Shown here: positions 38,471 to 47,856 of the stretch, one piece after another
Numbering within the stretch: position 1 is the stretch's first letter
Layout: every line of letters starts with the position of its first letter
From: Cyclobacterium sp.
GTDB taxonomy: Bacteria; Bacteroidota; Bacteroidia; Cytophagales; Cyclobacteriaceae
Reading direction: 5' to 3'
Assembly (NCBI RefSeq): GCF_014762705.1
Contig: NZ_JABURL010000036.1
Location: forward strand, 56,625-120,624
Length of the DNA stretch: 64,000 nucleotides
Position numbers and translations under genes: made by a program
Notes under the pieces: generated by a model
What the model was told of the DNA's origin: nothing
Database searches by the model: none
The model's input: only the letters and a program-made list of their open reading frames with translations

Positions 38471-39540
38471 ACCAAATTGATGGTTAGATCCACCCTAAAT
38501 TCTTTCTCCTGATTTTCCTGATCGATCAAAAGCCTATGTTTTTCTCCATATATCAATGCCAGTCTTCTTTTGGTGTTGCTTAAGCCGATGCCACTGCTGA
38601 GCTTTTCCTTACTATTGGGATTGGAAGGAAATTTGGCATTATTGGTTTTCAAATGTAATATTTTCCCTTGCAGGGAAATGCATATCTCTATTTTGCTTTC
38701 ATTTTTGGCACTGATACCATGCTTGAAACAATTTTCCAGAAAAGGAAGCAATAGCATGGGGGCTATGGGCAGGTTTTCGGTGTTTTCCTGAATATTGATT
38801 TCCAAATTTACTTTATCTGACAACCTCAGTCGCATCAGCTCAACATAATCCTTGATAAAATCCAGTTCCCTATTCAATAGGGTGAGGTCTTTGTCTGTTT
38901 CGTAAAGCACATACCGCATCATGCGAGAAAGTTTCAGCAATGCCTTCTGTGCCCGCTCCACATCGATATTGGTCAAGGCATAGATATTGTTAAGGGTGTT
39001 GAAAAAGAAGTGGGGATTGATCTGGGCCTTGAGATAGGACAACTCCGAAGAAATTTTTTCCTGCTCCATCTGCCTTCTCAGTTCCACATCCGCCTGCCAC
39101 TTCTGTACCGCCACCACGCTGGTGCTGATCCCAAAACCAAAAAGCAACAGCAGGATGGTGAACATATCAAAATTGAAATTTCTGGGCCTGGGTTCATAGG
39201 GAACATTTGGCCTGAAGGCATAATGCATCAACTCCTGAAGGTTGAGCAGGTTTTCAAATTGAATGATCAGAAATAACACCAATAAGGTGCTGGAGATGGC
39301 TATCAGTATAAATTGCCAGTTTTTGCCTTTAAACAGCACCTTCGGGACAAACAGGTACATGTTGAGGTAAAACAATAGGATCAGGAAAAACAATACAAAG
39401 CCTTGTTTGAACCAATATTCAACGGGCAAGTCTACTTTCCAGGACAAGGGGCTGACTACAAAAATCACAATGGCTATGAAAATCCATACCAGTATATGTA
39501 TGAGAAAAGTGATTCTTTTTGGTTCGTTGGAATGTGTCAT
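38467..39540 (-). CDS. LytS/YehU-type sensor histidine kinase
   Basis: A 357-residue kinase with four predicted membrane helices in the first 145 residues, a short linker coiled coil and a His_kinase domain with the phospho-acceptor His177 in KAQINPHFFFNTLNNI. An HATPase domain follows with LPFLENCFKHG and SGIGLSNTKRRL. I placed the start at the ATG at 39540 (MTHSNEP); an extension to 39579 is possible but adds an unlikely 13 residues. The stimulus is not known. It is coupled to the LytTR regulator by a 4-bp overlap. Confidence 0.9.
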   Translation of the reverse strand: MTHSNEPKRITFLIHILVWIFIAIVIFVVSPLSWKVDLPVEYWFKQGFVLFFLILLFYLNMYLFVPKVLFKGKNWQFILIAISSTLLVLFLIIQFENLLNLQELMHYAFRPNVPYEPRPRNFNFDMFTILLLLFGFGISTSVVAVQKWQADVELRRQMEQEKISSELSYLKAQINPHFFFNTLNNIYALTNIDVERAQKALLKLSRMMRYVLYETDKDLTLLNRELDFIKDYVELMRLRLSDKVNLEINIQENTENLPIAPMLLLPFLENCFKHGISAKNESKIEICISLQGKILHLKTNNAKFPSNPNSKEKLSSGIGLSNTKRRLALIYGEKHRLLIDQENQEKEFRVDLTINLV

Positions 39541-39836
39541 AACTAGAATTTTGGACTTGAAAAGCGACAAACACGCCACAAATCCACCATAAACATAAAG
39601 TAAAGTAAATGAAACTTACTGAAAAATCTACCAATTCCCGGATTTAGGCTACCGATACGATATTTTGATCTACCAAAGAAAAATCAAAAGTCTAAAAAGC
39701 ATTGGTCTGTTGTTTTGGCGCATTTGTCGATAGATGTATGGCAGCTATCTATTGCATTTTTTAATAAAGAAAGAAAGAATTTCCTTTGTTAAAGTTATAC
39801 TAACAAAGATCGATACATTTTAACATATTAATAATA

Positions 39837-42365
39837 ATGAAAAGGCTATTTGGATTGCTGCTTGCTACAACCCTTTATCTCACAGCAGGTTCCCTGCATA
39901 TCTTCGCTCAGGGAAATGCAGAGAAAAAGGAGTTTAAAATTTCCGGTAAAGTGGTTGATAAGGAAACAGGTGAACCTGTCCCCTATGCAACCGCCTTGTT
40001 AAAGAAAGCCGAAAGCGATGCTTCACTGGCAGGAGGGGTAGCAGATGATAATGGCGAATTTTTTTTCAATGTAAAGGAAGCTGGCAAATACAAGGTAGAA
40101 TTAAGTTATGTAGGTTATGATGCCCTGGTTCGGGAAGATATCGTCGTTGGACCCAACACCCCCTCTATTTTCCTGGGTAACATCACCTTAGCTGAGTCCT
40201 CTGTGGCACTGGAAGAAGTAACCGTTCAGGGTCAAAGAAGCCTGATCACAGAAAAAGTGGACCGTACCATTTACAATGCCGAAAACGATAAAACCACCAT
40301 TGGTGGTGATGCAACAGACGTGCTTAGAAGAGTACCCATGCTTACCGTAGATCTGGATGGAAATGTTTCCATGAGAGGAAGCAGCAATATCCTGGTATTG
40401 ATTGACAACAAACAATCGGCCATAGTAGCCAATAACATTGCGGATGCCTTAAAGCAAATCCCGGCAGAGGAAATCCAATCCGTGGAAGTGATCACCTCGC
40501 CCTCAGCCAAATATGATGCTGAAGGCACAGGGGGTGTAATCAACATTGTTACCAAAAAGAATAAATTACAAGGTGCATCCCTGAATATCCGTACCAGTGC
40601 AGGCATCAGGGGTTCAAATGTTGGATTAAATGCGGCATTGAAAAAAGGGAAAATGGGCTTTACCCTTGGTGGTTTCGGTAGGGCAGGTTACAATATCCTG
40701 GGTAGCTTTGAAAACGAACAAACCCTTGTTTCACCGGATGGTCCAGCCACCAGAATCCTTCAGGCGGCAGACACCAGAAACAACATGATGTTTGGCCGGT
40801 ATAATTTTGGTTGGGATTATGAAATCAATACCTACAACTTCATGACCACTTCTGTAAGTTTTGGTTTGAGGAACATGAAAATGAATCAGGATGACCTGAC
40901 CACAGAAACCTATGTAGAAGATGCGTTGGTCAGTGAATTGCTTAGGGATGTGAATACAAAAAATCTTTCCAACAGCGTTGACGTCAGCTACAACTACACC
41001 AAAACCTTTGAAAAGAAAGGCAAAGAGTTTAGCGCTTCGGGATTGTATAGCAGAAATAACATGACCAATGATTTTGTTAATAGCTTATACGACGAATCAT
41101 TTGAGCAGGTAGTCAGCAGGCTGAAAAATGACAACAACAACCTCAATGAGGAATTTACCATCCAACTGGATTATGTCACACCGATGGGAGCTGATGATGA
41201 GCAGATTCTGGAATATGGTGCCAAAAATATTCTGAGAAAAGCGGTAAGTGACTTTGCCTATTTCAGGGCAGAGGGACCGGATGGGGATTTCGAAGAACTG
41301 GATGATATTACCCTTTCCAATCAATTCAATTACGATCAAAACGTAACCGCCGGCTATCTCTCCTATACCCTTGGATTTCTGGAAAATTACACCCTCAAAG
41401 CAGGTATGCGGTATGAATATACCAATATAGCTGCCGACTTCAAGACATCAGACCTTCCAGCTGATATTCCTTCCTATGGCACTTTTGTCCCCAATATGAA
41501 TTTTGGCCGCAAACTTGCCAATGGCAATATGCTGAAAGCAGCATACAACAGACGGATACAGCGGCCTTCACTGAACTTTCTGAATCCCAATATTGAAGCT
41601 GCAAATCCTCAGCAAATCACTCAGGGAAACCCCCTGCTTGACCCTGAGTTGACTGACAATTATGAGGTATCTTACAGTACCTTTATCAAAGGCACATCGC
41701 TGAACTTTACTTCCTACCTGAGGAATACCACAGGCTCAATCCAGCCGGTAAGAACCATTCAGGATGATGATGTGATCTTTACAACCTATGAAAATATCGG
41801 TAATGAAAGGGCCTATGGACTGAGTGTTTTCTCAAATATCAATATCTCTGGAAAATTCTCTCTGAACGGTTCTATTGACAGCTATTTTGCCCAGTTGGAC
41901 AATGGTTTGGACGATCCGTTATATGCAGCACAAAACGAGGGATTTGTCCTGAGTGGAAGGTTATTTGGTAACTACTCCCTACCCAATGACTGGCAGATCC
42001 AGGCCTTTAGTTTCTACAGGGGTCGTAGGGTGCAACTTCAGGGTTCTTCCGGGGGATTTGGCATCTATAGTTTGAGCATCAACAAGCAATTTGCAGAACA
42101 AAGAGGAAGCATTGGCTTTGGTGCGGAGAACTTTTTCCACACAGAATTTAAAATCAGAAACGAGTTGATCACCCCTACCATCATGCAGCAAAGTGTTACC
42201 GGCATGCGTAACATGAACTTTAAAATCAATTTTTCCTACAGGATAGGCAAGTTGAGTGTTGATGGTGGACAAAGAAGAAAGAAAAGAGGCGTCACCAATG
42301 AAGACCTAAAAGAAGGTGATGGCGGCGGAGCTGGTGGAGCCATGATGAATGGTGGCCCCAATTAA
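39837..42365 (+). CDS. TonB-dependent outer-membrane protein with CarboxypepD_reg domain
   Basis: An 842-residue protein with a signal peptide (ending near IFAQ, residue 25), a carboxypeptidase-regulatory-like domain (about 34-120), a plug (VLRRVPMLTVDLDGNVSMRGSS region) and a beta-barrel of the outer-membrane beta-barrel family 3 type. It ends with a charged, Gly-rich tail rather than the aromatic residue of standard barrels. There is no SusD partner, so it is not a SusC transporter. The substrate is unknown; it may be a peptide or metal-complex receptor. It is divergent from the LytS/LytTR pair, which may control it. A strong terminator follows. Confidence 0.85.
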   Translation: MKRLFGLLLATTLYLTAGSLHIFAQGNAEKKEFKISGKVVDKETGEPVPYATALLKKAESDASLAGGVADDNGEFFFNVKEAGKYKVELSYVGYDALVREDIVVGPNTPSIFLGNITLAESSVALEEVTVQGQRSLITEKVDRTIYNAENDKTTIGGDATDVLRRVPMLTVDLDGNVSMRGSSNILVLIDNKQSAIVANNIADALKQIPAEEIQSVEVITSPSAKYDAEGTGGVINIVTKKNKLQGASLNIRTSAGIRGSNVGLNAALKKGKMGFTLGGFGRAGYNILGSFENEQTLVSPDGPATRILQAADTRNNMMFGRYNFGWDYEINTYNFMTTSVSFGLRNMKMNQDDLTTETYVEDALVSELLRDVNTKNLSNSVDVSYNYTKTFEKKGKEFSASGLYSRNNMTNDFVNSLYDESFEQVVSRLKNDNNNLNEEFTIQLDYVTPMGADDEQILEYGAKNILRKAVSDFAYFRAEGPDGDFEELDDITLSNQFNYDQNVTAGYLSYTLGFLENYTLKAGMRYEYTNIAADFKTSDLPADIPSYGTFVPNMNFGRKLANGNMLKAAYNRRIQRPSLNFLNPNIEAANPQQITQGNPLLDPELTDNYEVSYSTFIKGTSLNFTSYLRNTTGSIQPVRTIQDDDVIFTTYENIGNERAYGLSVFSNINISGKFSLNGSIDSYFAQLDNGLDDPLYAAQNEGFVLSGRLFGNYSLPNDWQIQAFSFYRGRRVQLQGSSGGFGIYSLSINKQFAEQRGSIGFGAENFFHTEFKIRNELITPTIMQQSVTGMRNMNFKINFSYRIGKLSVDGGQRRKKRGVTNEDLKEGDGGGAGGAMMNGGPN

Positions 42366-42406
42366 GCCTGGCATTAAAGACTGTTAATTCTCTCGATTAA
42401 CTGTAC

Positions 42407-42447
42407 CCCGGTTGCATGTTTGTAAGGAACATCAACCGGGTTTTTTT
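42407..42447 (+). terminator. Terminator after the TonB-dependent protein gene
   Basis: A 13-bp stem with one bulged base (42407-42420 with 42428-42440), a 7-nt loop and seven Ts. It also ends just before the stop of the opposing GH130-like gene at 42446. Confidence 0.88.
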
Positions 42448-43579
42448 ATTCCTCAAATACTGCGACCGCAATTTTTGAGTCAGCCGTACCATAAAACAAG
42501 TACCATTTTCCATTAAAGGGCACCATCCCTTCGATGAAACAAACCAAATTGACCTGCCCCTCTATTTCATAAGGTTTATCAGGAGTCATAAAATAATTTT
42601 CTGAACGATCTATTAACCTCGAGGGATCTTCTGCAGAAAACAAGGCCTGCCCGGCAGAATAGGTTCCAGGATCCAGATCAGGGTCCAATTCCTGTCCCTC
42701 ATCCAGGTTCATGCCATTGTATAGCAGCACTATCCCTTGTTCGCGCAGGAGGGCATAAGGCCCTGACTCCACTAGTCGGCTGTCAAAATACCCGGGCCGG
42801 GGTTGCATCACTGATTTAAGCTCCCCATTTTCCGTAAGGGGTTCCCAATGAATCAAATCGGCTGATTGGGCCAAAAATAAATCCGTATCACCAAAGTACA
42901 TCCAGTATTTGCCCTGGATTTTTTTGGCAATGATTTTATCACCCTGCCTTTCGGCAACAATGGCTCCAGCTTTAGACCAGGTATCCTTAAAATCTCCTGT
43001 CAATACCCGTCCATACTTATCCCATTCATGGAGATCCCTGGATATGGCCAACATGAGCCTTGCCACCTCCCCATCATAGCTGGTATACGTCATGATATAC
43101 CTGCCGTCCTCGCTTTCTACAATTCTGGGATCTTCCACACCTCCATCCCATTCAAGGGCTTTCAGGCTATCATTTTCCGGATAAAAAACGGGCTCCGGCA
43201 ATTTATAAAAATGGAGACCGTCCTCGCTCAGGGCCAGGCCCAGCCTTGAGGTACCATTATTACTACCAATAACATCCTCGGCCCGGTAAAGCAGGTTGAT
43301 TTTACCGTCTTTAACCAATGCCGCAGGGTTAAACACATCTTTTTCCTCCCATTTGACAGGTGCATCCAATATAGGGCAGACAAAGGTCAAATCTCCCGGA
43401 AGCAATACAGGATTGGCCTCATCCATTTTCACAAAAGGCACCATTTCCCAGGGCTTATGGGCTGTGGATTTTACTTCCCTGACACTTTCGTTAACTTTTC
43501 CCTGGCCACATGACCAGAAAAAGATCAGCAACAGGCTTATTGCCCAGTTACCTTTTAAGATGATGGCTAGGTTTTTCAT
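42446..43579 (-). CDS. GH130-like five-bladed propeller lipoprotein
   Basis: A 377-residue exported lipoprotein (FFWSC, Cys24) with the GH130/GH43-type propeller: KDVFNPAALVKDGKINLLYRAE, GTSRLGLALSEDG, EWDGGVEDPRIV and the YNGMN segment. GH130 enzymes are mannoside phosphorylases or, in some Bacteroidota, exported beta-1,2-mannosidases. The periplasmic or surface location favours hydrolysis over phosphorolysis, but I cannot settle it from sequence. It stands alone between a TonB-dependent protein gene (converging) and the OmpA-type gene (146 bp away). Confidence 0.75.
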   Translation of the reverse strand: MKNLAIILKGNWAISLLLIFFWSCGQGKVNESVREVKSTAHKPWEMVPFVKMDEANPVLLPGDLTFVCPILDAPVKWEEKDVFNPAALVKDGKINLLYRAEDVIGSNNGTSRLGLALSEDGLHFYKLPEPVFYPENDSLKALEWDGGVEDPRIVESEDGRYIMTYTSYDGEVARLMLAISRDLHEWDKYGRVLTGDFKDTWSKAGAIVAERQGDKIIAKKIQGKYWMYFGDTDLFLAQSADLIHWEPLTENGELKSVMQPRPGYFDSRLVESGPYALLREQGIVLLYNGMNLDEGQELDPDLDPGTYSAGQALFSAEDPSRLIDRSENYFMTPDKPYEIEGQVNLVCFIEGMVPFNGKWYLFYGTADSKIAVAVFEE

Positions 43580-43725
43580 GTTATATCTATTAATAATTTG
43601 ATTTAAAAGGCCATAAATTGCCCCGGATTGAAGGTTACCGACTCTAGGAGGAATCCCCTACCTGCCGGCCGGTGTTTGATAATCATCCCACTGTCAACTA
43701 TTCGACCATTTTTTCAGGGTCGATT

Positions 43726-45099
43726 TCATGGTTTGTTTAATACCTTGATTTCCACCCTCCTGTTTTTTGCCCTACCCCTGGCAGTTCGGTTTGAAGCGAT
43801 GGGACGCGTTCCCCCCCAGCCATTGACCCTGATCTGCTCAGCATCAACTCCATTTTCCAACAAAATATCCCTGACCTTTTGGGCACGATCAAGGGAGAGC
43901 CGCTCATTTAATCTGGAACTACCATAATTATCGGTATGCCCATCTACTGAAATTTCTGTTTTTGGATGATCCATGAGGTAAGCAGCCAGCTCTTCCAATT
44001 GAACCAATCCGCTACTGTCAGCCAAAACCACACTACCTCTTTGGAATAAAAGCTTATCCAATACCATGGAAGCCCCGGTTTCGAGCTCTTCGAAAGAGGT
44101 TTGCTTTTCAGAAACAGGTCTCTCTGGAAAGCTTGCTTCATTATTGTCCATTTCTGGGGTATCATCGGGTTCCGGGTCTGTTTCTATTGGGGCAGAAACA
44201 TCCGGTATATCTTCAGCACCTGATATAAAACTGCCCAATAAGAGGATATTGCCATACCCATCACTGGTCTGTATATTGGTATAAAAAGCCCTGTCATTTG
44301 ATTGATCCGGGTAATAGTACAGGTCAAAACCTTCCATGTCCGGAAGATTCACGGGGCTCGGGCTGCTCCATTGATTCCACCCCTCCCCCATCCTTTTACT
44401 ATAATAAACCTCCATGCCTTTAACTCCCTCAGAAGCATTGGTAGAAAAATATAAAGTACGGGTATCTGCAGAGAGGAAAGGACTCAACTCCTGAAGGGAG
44501 GAATTGATATCCGAACCCAGATTAAGGGGCCTGGACCACCCGTTTTCCTTCCTGAAAGAAATATAAATATCCTCATTGCCATAAGTCCCGAATGAATCCA
44601 TCGACATGACCATCATTTTCCCATCAGCATGGAGCCGCGCACTGAATTGATCCCCATTGATCTTAAAACCAGGTATCTGCTCCGCTTCTCCTCTTTCCCA
44701 GGCAGCTCCGGAACGGTAGTAGCTGTAAATAACCTGCTGGTTTTGGAAATTCTGATGGTAAACAAGCATGGTATCTGGATGGGCAAAACCAATCAACAGG
44801 TCATAATAGGGGGTGGATAGTTGGCCCATGCGTTCAGGGGCTTCAAAACCGTCTCTTTCCCCTGCTGAAAACCAAATATCCCCGGGGTCATTGTTCCCAT
44901 TGTTATTTTGAGGGTGAAAGGCCATGGTAAAATAGAGCCGCCTGCCCTCCGGACCCAAAATGGGTTGATGTTCATCATAATTAAGGGAAAAAATCTGATT
45001 GACCGGTTTTGCATCCTGAGCCAACAAAGGAGAATAAAACCAATATGCGAGCACCAGGCAGGCACATGTTTTGGTGATATTGGTTATTCTCCTTTCCAT
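43726..45099 (-). CDS. OmpA-family protein with N-terminal WD40/PD40-like propeller
   Basis: A 457-residue envelope protein with a signal peptide (ending near LLAQ), a PD40-like propeller region (repeats such as EDIYISFRKENGWSRPLNLG, YFSTNASEGVKGMEVY), a Pro/Asp-rich linker and a C-terminal OmpA peptidoglycan-binding domain with ISVDGHTDNYG, NERLSLDRAQ and KNRRVEI. I placed the start at the ATG at 45099. The frame continues upstream to 45405, but that part overlaps the next gene. It begins 10 bp after the end of the deoxyhypusine-synthase-like gene. Confidence 0.85.
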   Translation of the reverse strand: MERRITNITKTCACLVLAYWFYSPLLAQDAKPVNQIFSLNYDEHQPILGPEGRRLYFTMAFHPQNNNGNNDPGDIWFSAGERDGFEAPERMGQLSTPYYDLLIGFAHPDTMLVYHQNFQNQQVIYSYYRSGAAWERGEAEQIPGFKINGDQFSARLHADGKMMVMSMDSFGTYGNEDIYISFRKENGWSRPLNLGSDINSSLQELSPFLSADTRTLYFSTNASEGVKGMEVYYSKRMGEGWNQWSSPSPVNLPDMEGFDLYYYPDQSNDRAFYTNIQTSDGYGNILLLGSFISGAEDIPDVSAPIETDPEPDDTPEMDNNEASFPERPVSEKQTSFEELETGASMVLDKLLFQRGSVVLADSSGLVQLEELAAYLMDHPKTEISVDGHTDNYGSSRLNERLSLDRAQKVRDILLENGVDAEQIRVNGWGGTRPIASNRTARGRAKNRRVEIKVLNKP

Positions 45100-45109
45100 A
45101 AACAGGCTT

Positions 45110-46081
45110 TTATTGGCCCAGAACAATGGCAAATACCAAAGGCGCCACAATTGTGGCATCAGATTCGATGATAAATTTTGGTGTTTCCAAACCCAACTTC
45201 CCCCAAGTGATTTTTTCATTCGGCACTGCTCCGGAATAGGATCCATAGGAGGTGGTACTGTCTGAAATCTGACAAAAGTATCCCCACAAAGGGATGCCAT
45301 CTCGCTGCAGGTCCTGGTGAAGCATGGGTACCACGCAAATGGGAAAATCACCGGCAATTCCGCCTCCGATCTGAAAAAAGCCAACCTTGCTTTCTTCTTT
45401 GGCATTTTCAGTATACCAATCGGCCAGATAAATCATGTACTGTATGCCCCCTTTTACCGTATGCACATCCCTGATATCCCCTGATATGCAATGGCCGGCA
45501 TACATATTGCCCAGTGTAGAATCTTCCCATCCCGGGACAATGATGGGTATGTTCTTCTTTGCTGCTTCCATTAACCAGCTGTTTTTTGGATCTATTTGGT
45601 AATCCTTCTCCAATTTTCCTGAGAGCAATATTTTGTAGAAAAACTCATGTGGAAAATACTGTTCCCCGGCTTGATCGGCTTTTTGCCATTCCTGTAAAAT
45701 GACATCCTCTATTCTCCTCATGGCCTCCATTTCCGGAATACAGGTATCCGTAACACGATTCATGTGCCGGTTTAGCAAATCCTGTTCCTCTGCAGGGGAT
45801 AACTCCCTGTAATGTGGGATTCTTTCATAAAAATCATGGGCCACCAGATTAAATACATCCTCCTCCAGGTTGGCACCTGTACAGGTTATGATCTGGACTT
45901 TATCCTGGCGTATCATTTCTGCAAGAGAAATACCCAATTCTGCCGTGGACATGGCTCCTGCAAGGGTCACCATCATTTTCCCATTATTGTCCAAATGGCT
46001 TTTATAGGCTTCAGCTGCATCTATCAATGCAGCTGCATTAAAATGTCTGTAATGGTGCTTTAGAAAGTTGGTGATTTCCAT
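45110..46081 (-). CDS. Deoxyhypusine synthase-family enzyme
   Basis: A 323-residue NAD-dependent enzyme of the deoxyhypusine synthase fold, with TLAGAMSTAELG near 40-50, GANLEEDVFNLV, PGWEDSTLGN, QIGGGIAGDFPI, SGAVPNEKITWGKLG with the catalytic-type Lys295, and a SDATIVAPL end. In eukaryotes and archaea this family modifies eIF5A; bacterial members act on polyamines (for example homospermidine synthesis) or remain unassigned. Bacteria have no eIF5A, so the substrate here is unknown. The gene stands 10 bp upstream of the OmpA-type gene. Confidence 0.85.
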   Translation of the reverse strand: MEITNFLKHHYRHFNAAALIDAAEAYKSHLDNNGKMMVTLAGAMSTAELGISLAEMIRQDKVQIITCTGANLEEDVFNLVAHDFYERIPHYRELSPAEEQDLLNRHMNRVTDTCIPEMEAMRRIEDVILQEWQKADQAGEQYFPHEFFYKILLSGKLEKDYQIDPKNSWLMEAAKKNIPIIVPGWEDSTLGNMYAGHCISGDIRDVHTVKGGIQYMIYLADWYTENAKEESKVGFFQIGGGIAGDFPICVVPMLHQDLQRDGIPLWGYFCQISDSTTSYGSYSGAVPNEKITWGKLGLETPKFIIESDATIVAPLVFAIVLGQ

Positions 46082-46181
46082 TTTGATTGGTTAAATTTTA
46101 AATATTTACGGGTGTAGATAATTCTTGTGATCGTCTATAACAGACTCAATATAGCATACCAATTCCCCAATTTCAAACTAA

Positions 46182-46212
46182 AAAACAAAAAAAGCCCGGT
46201 ATTTCCGGGCCT
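46182..46212 (-). terminator. Terminator after the OmpH-like gene
   Basis: Stem GCCCGG/CCGGGC (46194-46199 with 46205-46210), followed on the minus strand by TTTTTTTGTTTTT. It lies 32 bp past the OmpH-like stop. Confidence 0.85.
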
Positions 46213-46241
46213 TGATTGATGGATATAAAATCATACTCCCC

Positions 46242-46868
46242 TTACTCTTCCTCAGAAGGTTCCTCATTTTCTGAGGCAGGTGCAGACTCTTCCTTATTTT
46301 TATAATCATCGTTGATTCCTTTCACAACAGAATCTGTGATATCCAGTGTTTTATTGGCATACCATACGCCACCACCTCTGGTGTAGGAAAGGATCATTTC
46401 CAGGTCATTCTCAGCGGCATAGTCGTTGAGGTATTCCTGAATCATGTCATAAACATCATTGTACAATTTGGTTTCGTCCGCAGACAACTCCTGCATGATA
46501 TTTTCCCTGTAAGCCACCAGGTTCCTTTCTTTGGTCACCAGTTCCTCTTCCTTGGCCCTGGCCTGGTTCATGGTCATGGTGGAAGCAGAATTTTGAAAAT
46601 TCTGGACTTCTTGCTCAAATCCCCTGGCCCTGTTTGTTAACTCTCCTTCGTACTTTTTGCCCTTTTCAGCTATTTCGGCGGATTTTTCCTTAAAATATTC
46701 AAAATTATTGATGACACTGTCAGTAACGATATAAGCCACTTTCAGATCAGCAATATTCACCTCATCTGCAATATTGGTAACTTCTCCTTCCGGAGCAGGA
46801 GAGTTGCATGCCCCACTGAGCAATCCAAATACTGCCAATGCGCTGATAATTGTAGTTAAATTTTTCAC
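46242..46868 (-). CDS. OmpH/Skp-like periplasmic lipoprotein
   Basis: A 208-residue protein with a lipoprotein signal (LLSGAC), then a helical OmpH/Skp-type body (DLKVAYIVTDSVINNFEYFKE, long amphipathic helices, YNDVYDMIQEYLNDYA) and an acidic tail. Skp-like proteins chaperone outer-membrane proteins. The start is a GTG at 46868. An in-frame TTG at 46898 lies inside the promoter -7 element and cannot be used from that promoter. The gene is monocistronic, between a promoter and a terminator. Confidence 0.8.
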   Translation of the reverse strand: MKNLTTIISALAVFGLLSGACNSPAPEGEVTNIADEVNIADLKVAYIVTDSVINNFEYFKEKSAEIAEKGKKYEGELTNRARGFEQEVQNFQNSASTMTMNQARAKEEELVTKERNLVAYRENIMQELSADETKLYNDVYDMIQEYLNDYAAENDLEMILSYTRGGGVWYANKTLDITDSVVKGINDDYKNKEESAPASENEEPSEEE

Positions 46869-46895
46869 TTCTTGTTGTTTTAAAATTATTCGGGG

Positions 46896-46925
46896 CAAAT
46901 ATAAGCATTCTTATGCTTTTACAAA
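46896..46925 (-). promoter_or_regulatory. Bacteroidota promoter of the OmpH-like gene
   Basis: On the minus strand TTTG (46925-46922), 18 bp, then TATATTTG (46903-46896), an exact match to the TTTG/TAnnTTTG pattern of the primary Bacteroidota sigma factor. The leader to the GTG start would be about 20 nt. Confidence 0.7.
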
Positions 46926-47050
46926 TTTTACCGGGTCAATAAATCCCTTAAATCTTGGGTATCTTCAATTAAGCATTGAAATGAAAGAATTTAAACATTT
47001 CAGTTTTCATGGTAATGGCAAAACCCTTAACTGATTTACAAACTTGGATC

Positions 47051-47420
47051 CAGCCGTGTTGGTTAAGGGTTAAGGAGTAAATTTAATTGGCTATGGGTTC
47101 AAGCAGACTTTTGGCATTTTGGGTTTGCTACCAGATCAGCCCGGGTTGTTGAGGGTTAATGGGCTCGAAACTGGCTGGGGTGTAGGAAAATTCACTTAAG
47201 CCGGATTGCTGGTTTTGGGTTCAGCCGTGGTGGGTAAGGGTTAAGTAGGCATATTAATTGGCTGCGGGGTTCAAGCAGACTGTTTGGCATTTTTGGCTTG
47301 CTTCCAGACCAGCCCGGGTTGTTAAGGGTTAATGGGCTCGAAGCTTGTTGAGGATTTGAGTCGGGGTCTTTGGCAGGATGACTTATTTTGGATTCAAGCC
47401 AGGTGGTTAAGGGTTAATAA
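47051..47420. repeat. Degenerate tandem array with TTAAGGGTTAA motifs
   Basis: A composite unit of about 171 bp occurs twice (near 47051 and 47222) and begins a third time near 47394. Each unit holds two half-units with the motif AAGGGTTAA or GAGGGTTAA: copies start at 47065, 47151, 47236, 47324 and 47409, spacings 86, 85, 88 and 85 bp. Other shared words are GGGTTCAAGCAGACT, TTTGGCATTTT and AATGGGCTCGAA. The units have diverged by point changes and short indels. Function unknown. Confidence 0.75.
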
Positions 47421-47549
47421 GGCTAATCGTTCGGTTTAGGTAAGGGTATGTACTTCTGTCAGGAATTGTGTTTTGTAACATTGCCTAGTTTTGATAGAAT
47501 GTCTATCAGATGATCAAAGCAGATGGCACGACAAAAAGCCGAGCTTGTC

Positions 47550-47724
47550 CTGACGATAGTCAGTGGCTTGTCCTGAATTTTTTCAGGACGAGTCAGTACA
47601 GAAAAAATCCCCTCCCGACCCTGGTCGGGACAAGCTATGCCCTCCTCCGCAGCGCAGAGATTTTGGTTGCAATCGATTTGGAAATCTAGGCTTAACTTTT
47701 CCAAAGTTCTAAACTTTGGAAAAG
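47550..47724. repeat. Cluster of four inverted repeats
   Basis: Four hairpins follow each other: CTGAC/GTCAG (47550-47563), an 11-bp stem with a T4 loop (47567-47592), TCCCGACC/GGTCGGGA (47613-47630) and a perfect 13-bp stem with a 3-nt loop (47696-47724). The word GCTTGTCC recurs between them. This looks like a REP/MITE-type or mobile non-coding element, which I cannot name. Confidence 0.55.
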
Positions 47725-47856
47725 TTTGGAGTTAAACGATTTCTGCGTTTTTTAAAATGTTAGGTCTTGAAATGACGGTTTTTTTCCGAAACCCCATCGA
47801 ATTAAGGTTACCAATAAACAAGAATAAATTTCTTTTCTAACTACCTGAAATCCTAT

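Larger units (their letters stand above)
46926..47856. other. Intergenic region with repeats and hairpins
   Basis: About 930 bp without a credible gene. It holds a degenerate repeat array (47051-47420) and, further on, a set of hairpins (47550-47724). One open frame on the minus strand (47459-47704) runs through the hairpins and is not protein-like. Confidence 0.7.

Noticed and set aside
45100..45405. N-terminal extension of the OmpA-type protein
   Set aside because: It runs inside the deoxyhypusine-synthase-like gene; the ATG at 45099 gives a proper signal peptide.
47051..47420. CRISPR array
   Set aside because: There are no identical 25-37 bp direct repeats with unique spacers of constant size, and no cas genes; the units are degenerate along their whole length.
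47459..47704. An 81-codon open frame on the minus strand
   Set aside because: It passes through the hairpin cluster and its sequence is set by inverted repeats, not by coding.
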